NCBI GenBank assembly: GCA_964035795.1
Contig: OZ038320.1
Span: forward strand, 7,648,671 to 7,712,670
Direction of reading: 5' to 3'
DNA from: Pterobdella sp. o SKG-2022
Taxonomy: Eukaryota; Annelida; Clitellata; Hirudinida; Piscicolidae
DNA: 64,000 nt
Shown here: piece by piece, positions 59,600 through 64,000 of the stretch
How positions within the stretch are numbered: the first letter of the stretch is position 1
Layout: each line of letters starts with the position of its first letter
The notes under the pieces: generated by a model
Databases searched by the model: none
What the model saw: the letters and a program-made list of their open reading frames with translations, nothing else
What the model was told of the DNA's origin: nothing
Program-made: the position numbers and the translations under genes

Positions 59600-60431
59600 T
59601 TAGGCTTCAGCTTGTGCTTTCATTCCTGTTCCAACTTCCCCATGTCTCCTTTCCCAGATCAAACGATGTTTCTGCTTCATGTAACATTCCAAAGCACTAG
59701 GACTGAAACCTAAATCTCCATCTTTTGTATAGAAATTGAAATATAAAAGTTGATATCCATTATGAATATAAATGTTGAAAGATAATTTATAAAAAATCAA
59801 TAAATAAAAAGTATAAACTAAGTATTATAAACATTAATATTGAAACATAATTCACAAAAAACATAGTATAAGCTGAGACAAAATTCATAAACCAATAAAT
59901 ATCAAGAGTAAACTAACGTTTGATGAACCAATTGGTTTCTGCAGTTTCATAATCTTCCTTCAACTTGCCACAATGCTTGTGGGCTTGATCTTGGTAATAT
60001 ACTTCACATTCAATTCTTCTTTGACGCAAGATTGACAAAATAGAATCATCTACTTTCCTGTTTTTTTAATTTTATAGTGTTCTTTATACATATAAATGTT
60101 AAAACTAATAAACTAATTCTCAAATTATTTACTTATCTCTTTTAAGCTGTTCATCGGCTTCGAAAATGCATAACTGGTCATCTACAGCACATTCATCCAC
60201 AGTGGGAACTCTGTTGTAACGTCTGTGATAGTAGTAATGCTTGTGCTTGCTTCTATATGATTCCCAAATATTTTCTGTTTGATTTTTTTAACAAGTTATA
60301 GGCAATTTTCAAAACTCTAACGTCAATGTTAAAATATAATGACCTCTAAATGCCGTAACGGGCCAGTCAAGCAAATATCCTATTGTGTGCATGACTTTCT
60401 CGAAAAGAGGCTGACCATCATTCTCCGGCAT
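59600..60431 (-). CDS. NDUFB10: NADH dehydrogenase 1 beta subcomplex subunit 10
   Basis: Four exons, 60431-60344, 60274-60133, 60057-59918 and 59721-59600, give 163 aa (human 172). It is an accessory subunit of mitochondrial complex I (PDSW), on the intermembrane-space face. Recognisable parts are LLDWPVTAFRENIW, HKHYYYHRRYNRVPTVDEC, DDQLCIFEADEQLKRDKKVD and the C-terminal DLGFSPSALECYMKQKHRL. The cysteines at DECAVDDQLC and in the following helix pair (IECEV, KHCGK) fit the disulfide-bonded fold of the family. It is convergent with CC2D1 and divergent from ARB2A. Confidence 0.94.
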
Positions 60432-60739
60432 TTTCAACAAATCTGAATACTTTGTTATCAAATTGAAGAACCGACGACTTGTTATCAAAGTTTATTTTCG
60501 ACCTTCAAAGTGAATGAAAAAAAAAAAAAAAATGTTTTATAAATTTTATTTTGTCTCATAATGGAATAAAATCATTGTTATTAAATTTTTTTTTCTTTCT
60601 ACTTAAAATAAACAAATGATAGTTTTAATCCTCTTATTCCATTTATTACTTCGCCAAAGTTGATAAAATTAGTAATTTTTTTTACATACCTATTTAACTT
60701 GTTATTTAATAAATTTTGATGTTTGTTTAAGGGTTTGCA
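60432..60739. promoter_or_regulatory. Putative bidirectional promoter, NDUFB10 / ARB2A
   Basis: 308 bp lie between divergent starts, including an A15-type homopolymer near 60518-60532. Inferred from geometry. Confidence 0.45.
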
Positions 60740-63347
60740 ATGGCAGAAGGAGATACAATGAATGAAGATTTACTAAATGAAAAAAAGATTGCAAAACTAA
60801 GTTTAAATAATGAATCAAATTCCTTTACTGATCAATTTTATGGCCATAAATTCAATGATGGTAAGTTATTTTAGCACTAGTAAAACTTTTCATTGACTAT
60901 GCAATATTATGTCTTATAAACAAATCAAATTTATTTTAGATCAGAAATTAGTAGATTTAGAAGGAAAGCCATTCAAATTTGATGTTCATGGTGATTCTGC
61001 AAAAAATAATGAAAGATACAATAAAATTGGAGATGTAATTTAGATTTAGTTCAATCAAAAATGCTTTTATTGTAAGTTTATTTTTTCACAGAAAATCACA
61101 GAATATATCTATGATCTAATGTGTTCAAAATTCAACATGCAAAAAGTCTTCATTCCTGTTGGTTAATTTTTTTATAGTTTCAATTATCATTAAATCAGCT
61201 GACACAATTTAACTTCAAGCAATTAATTATATCAAAAAAAATAATCCTTTATAGCTAAGAAGTCATGGTCCAGCATTTATATTTATGACAAAAAGATCAC
61301 TAGAAGAAAGCTCATTAATAAAATCAAAAGACAACGAGAATAGTCCCAAAAGCACAGGAGATAATGAAGGAGAAAGGAAAGTGATGTTACTGATACATGG
61401 AAGTGGTGTTGTGAGAGGAGGACAATGGGCAAGGAGGTGATGTGTTGATAATTTTTATCAATTGATTTTTTAACTATTATTTTATTAGTTTCTCTTTTCA
61501 GTTGGTGAAGTATTGATATAATTTATCTAGTAATGATCTAAAGATGAGTATAAAATCTATGAACAAAAATTTAAACTAGAAAGGATTTCAAAATAAATCA
61601 CTAAAATACACAATTCACCTAACATAATTTCTAAAGTTCATTTAATATTTCCACCTTCTTCTTTTCAACTGCTACAACCACAACTACACAAATGGCTACA
61701 TCAACGCACCACTTTACACCAGGATCATAATGAACAATGACTTGATGCAGGGTTCTCAACTACCTTTCATCACTGAGGCTCACTCACAGGGCTATGATGT
61801 TGTGGTGTATAATGGTAACCATGTGAATGATGCTGATGGAAAGCCTATCAAAGTAATTATAAACACAGTTTTCATCCATTAATATCTAAAACATTTATAA
61901 TCATATAGAGGAAAACAATCAATCAAGTTTTAGTACTTTTCATCTTAACACTACTAGCACTCATTAGCAAACATAAGCTTATAACCACATCAAATAACAA
62001 ACATAATATTGTTCATAAGCAAAAGATCCTACCTACAGGACCTGGACACACCATTCAAGCATGGAGACCATGTATGGCACCATGTGGTGTCTTCCATGAA
62101 GGGTAGAGTGTACATTGTGGCTCATAGTTATGGAGGCAAGGTGGCTATTCATATGGTAGGTTGCTTTTTGTTGTGTCGATGTTGGGTTAATTATTGTGTT
62201 TTTTTAGTTTGGTTCATGTGTGTTTATATGATGATTTTTTTGTGTTTCAACAGTGCTTATTAGAGCTTATATGGGTTTTATAAGATTATTGTACTATTTG
62301 AAATTTTTAAAAAATAATTTATTCAAGTTTTTTAGTAGAATGTTAGGATGAGGCACTAGTTAACATTATTGTTGTTTCTTATAATAATTATTTACTTAGT
62401 TTTTTAATGAAGCTTCATTTTTTTAACTAAATATCAAGTTAGAGTTTAACTTTATTTTTCAACTCAATATAAATATTTCTTCACATTAAGTTTAAATTCT
62501 ACCAAAATCTACATAATAATAAAAGGCAAAAAAGTACGAAGATTCATTCACCAATAAAGTAGCGGCTGTAGCCTTCACTGATTCTTATGCCTTAAATGCC
62601 TTGTCATCCAGACCTGATGACGATAAACTTGTGTCGTTCTTTAAGAAGGTTATATATTCTATTATATTATATTTGTTTTCAAATTGTTTAATAATGAAAA
62701 TTTGTTAAATAAATTTAAAATGGAATCAACTGAACAGCATTCCGTAGAGTGGGTGGCGAGTGATAGCAAGTTAGACCAAGAAGTCAATGACAACAGTGGT
62801 TTTACCCGTCTTTCTGCTGGTTTGTAACGTTTTATTCAATGACATTAAACTAAAATATTCGATTCATCATCATTCTTGTTTCACGTCCCTTTCCATGCTA
62901 GCATTGTTTGGACCATTAATAAACTGGTTGCTTAAGTTTTAAATCAAAACTTCATACTGGCTTCAATAAGTTTGTATTAATAAATGGTTAATATTATGTT
63001 AATCTGTATAAAATCCAATCAAATATTTAAAAATAACAAGATAGTAAAAGTTCTTGCTTACTGATGACAGTGTAAATAATATATCGATTGATATAATATT
63101 GTTTTTTATTGTATACTATAACAATATAAATCATTTATTGATTATTATATCCATTAATAATGTATTGGTTGATATAATCATTAATATCATATTGTTTTAC
63201 ACATCTATTATTTATTACTTAACAATTTATTAGTTAATAGTATTACTAGTATATTGTTAACTACACCATTAGGCCACCCCAGACACGAATGGAGCACTCC
63301 AAGTTCCATGACGTCCATCTTCTCATACTTCAAAAAGTACCACAAAA
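60740..63347 (+). CDS. ARB2A: ARB2A (FAM172A) cotranscriptional regulator homologue, 3' end uncertain
   Basis: Nine exons: 60740-60860, 60940-61034, 61092-61157, 61255-61436, about 61725-61852, 62039-62155, 62526-62648, 62738-62819, 63273-63347. The Arb2 domain shows GKPFKFDVHG, YDLMCSKFNMQKVFIP, LLIHGSGVVRGGQWAR, LPFITEAHSQGYDVVVYN and the alpha/beta-hydrolase elbow VAHSYGGK, then AVAFTDS and HPRHEW. Fission yeast Arb2 is in an Argonaute siRNA chaperone complex; the animal protein links AGO2 to splicing control and chromatin. The protein lacks the long charged insert between the middle beta strands found in human. The last exon ends in phase 1 at a GTAAGT donor, so at least one more exon is expected; I could not identify it in the remaining 650 bases. 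Confidence 0.92.
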
Positions 63348-63442
63348 GTAAGTGTATAGATTGTGCTCTTTTATCCATATTCCCACTTGGTTATGTTTCG
63401 TTGTAGGAAGTATAATAATTTTGTTTATCGTCATTTCCACAT

Positions 63443-63520
63443 AGAGTAGCGCCCTGTGAAACCAATCAATTGCGCAACCGAAACCCCAGATAGGGGTGAC
63501 CGAATGGTCAACTTACTACT
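63443..63520 (+). repeat. SINE body fragment (same body as copy 4)
   Basis: AGTAGCGCCCTGTGAAACC and AACCGAAACCCCAGATAGG match the body of the SINE at 57811 without its tRNA head. It is flanked by AT-rich sequence. Confidence 0.65.
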
Positions 63521-63551
63521 AATAATACTACTTAGATTTATTTTTTTATTT

Positions 63552-63665
63552 AAAATCGAACTTTTATTTATATTTAAGGATTTCATTTAAAAGTAAACTT
63601 TTTATTTATATTTAATAACTTTATTTGAAAGTAAATTTTTTATTTATATTTAAAGATTGTTAAAT
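63552..63665. repeat. 38-bp tandem repeat, three units
   Basis: The core TTATTTATATTTA starts at 63564, 63602 and 63640, an exact 38-bp period, with surrounding sequence (ACTTT.ATTT.AAAGTAAA) conserved between units. Confidence 0.75.
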
Positions 63666-64000
63666 TGAGTTTCAAATTTAAATCACATTTTGAGGCTCAA
63701 CGACACAGAAAGATACAGGCGGTAATCGATTTTTCAATAATCGTTATTATTCCACTTATATTCGACCTTGTGCTCTAAATAGATTTAATCAAGCTTTCAA
63801 CTATACTAGCTTAACTAATACTAGCCCTATATGTAACGTCAAAAGAGGAAGCTTTTGTAATAGAAATTTTCAATTGTTTCTTAATACCTTAATAAAGTGA
63901 TTATGATGCTTCAATGGTCTAATGGTTTTTCAATGCATTTTAGTTTTAAATATTAACTATAATAATGTAATTATCTTCAAGGTTTTGTATAATGTTTTTT

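Larger units (their letters stand above)
63348..64000. other. Last ARB2A intron or 3' region; repeats
   Basis: It contains the headless SINE body at 63443-63520 and the 38-bp tandem repeat at 63552-63665. No convincing final ARB2A exon was seen; a short terminal exon could lie here or outside the window. Confidence 0.45.

Overview
This is AT-rich nuclear DNA from a metazoan, probably an invertebrate. The evidence is densely spliced genes with GT-AG introns, animal-type proteins (a ciliary BBSome subunit, an ER hexose-6-phosphate dehydrogenase, a BRPF chromatin scaffold) and animal-type retroelements (CR1/L2-like LINEs, tRNA-derived SINEs, a Tc1/mariner fossil, a MITE). I cannot name the species. 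The gene models below were built by hand by joining reading frames at GT-AG sites with matching phase. All complete models give uninterrupted coding sequence. For two small exons (EIF2D exon 6, ARB2A exon 5) my printed coordinates may be off by one or two bases.

Layout. 1-109: start of an unrecognised gene leaving the window on the minus strand. 1017-5216 (-): H6PD-like ER dehydrogenase without the lactonase domain. 5887-6345 (+): short secreted precursor with a dibasic-flanked Cys-loop peptide. 6474-6891 (+): ZNF706. 7117-10039 (-): 608-aa helical-repeat protein, tentatively FANCG-like. 12482-12937 (-): HIGD1. 14270-15955: broken CR1/L2-like LINE. 16644-17109 (-): LLPH, head-to-head with 17480-30290 (+): a very large BRPF carrying an antisense LINE in its second-last intron. 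31906-34284 (+): intact alpha-galactosidase-family protein whose catalytic residues are replaced. 36158-38376 (-): ISCA1, head-to-head with 38582-39328 (+): prefoldin 4. 39540-40580: retroelement remnant. 41165-43967 (-): BBS4, head-to-head with 44143-49686 (+): EIF2D, which carries an antisense LINE and a MITE. 49994-59274 (+): CC2D1, 28 exons. 59600-60431 (-): NDUFB10, head-to-head with 60740-63347+ (+): ARB2A, which may continue past the window.

The genes do not form one pathway; most are conserved housekeeping genes (mitochondrial Fe-S assembly and respiration, translation, protein folding, cilia, chromatin, DNA repair). The layout itself is notable: four head-to-head pairs have start codons only about 175-370 bp apart, and one convergent pair shares a palindromic poly(A) signal. 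The most interesting items are the putative CCAP-like neuropeptide precursor, the GH27 pseudoenzyme, the lactonase-less H6PD, the candidate FANCG homologue, and several foldback and mobile structures inside introns.
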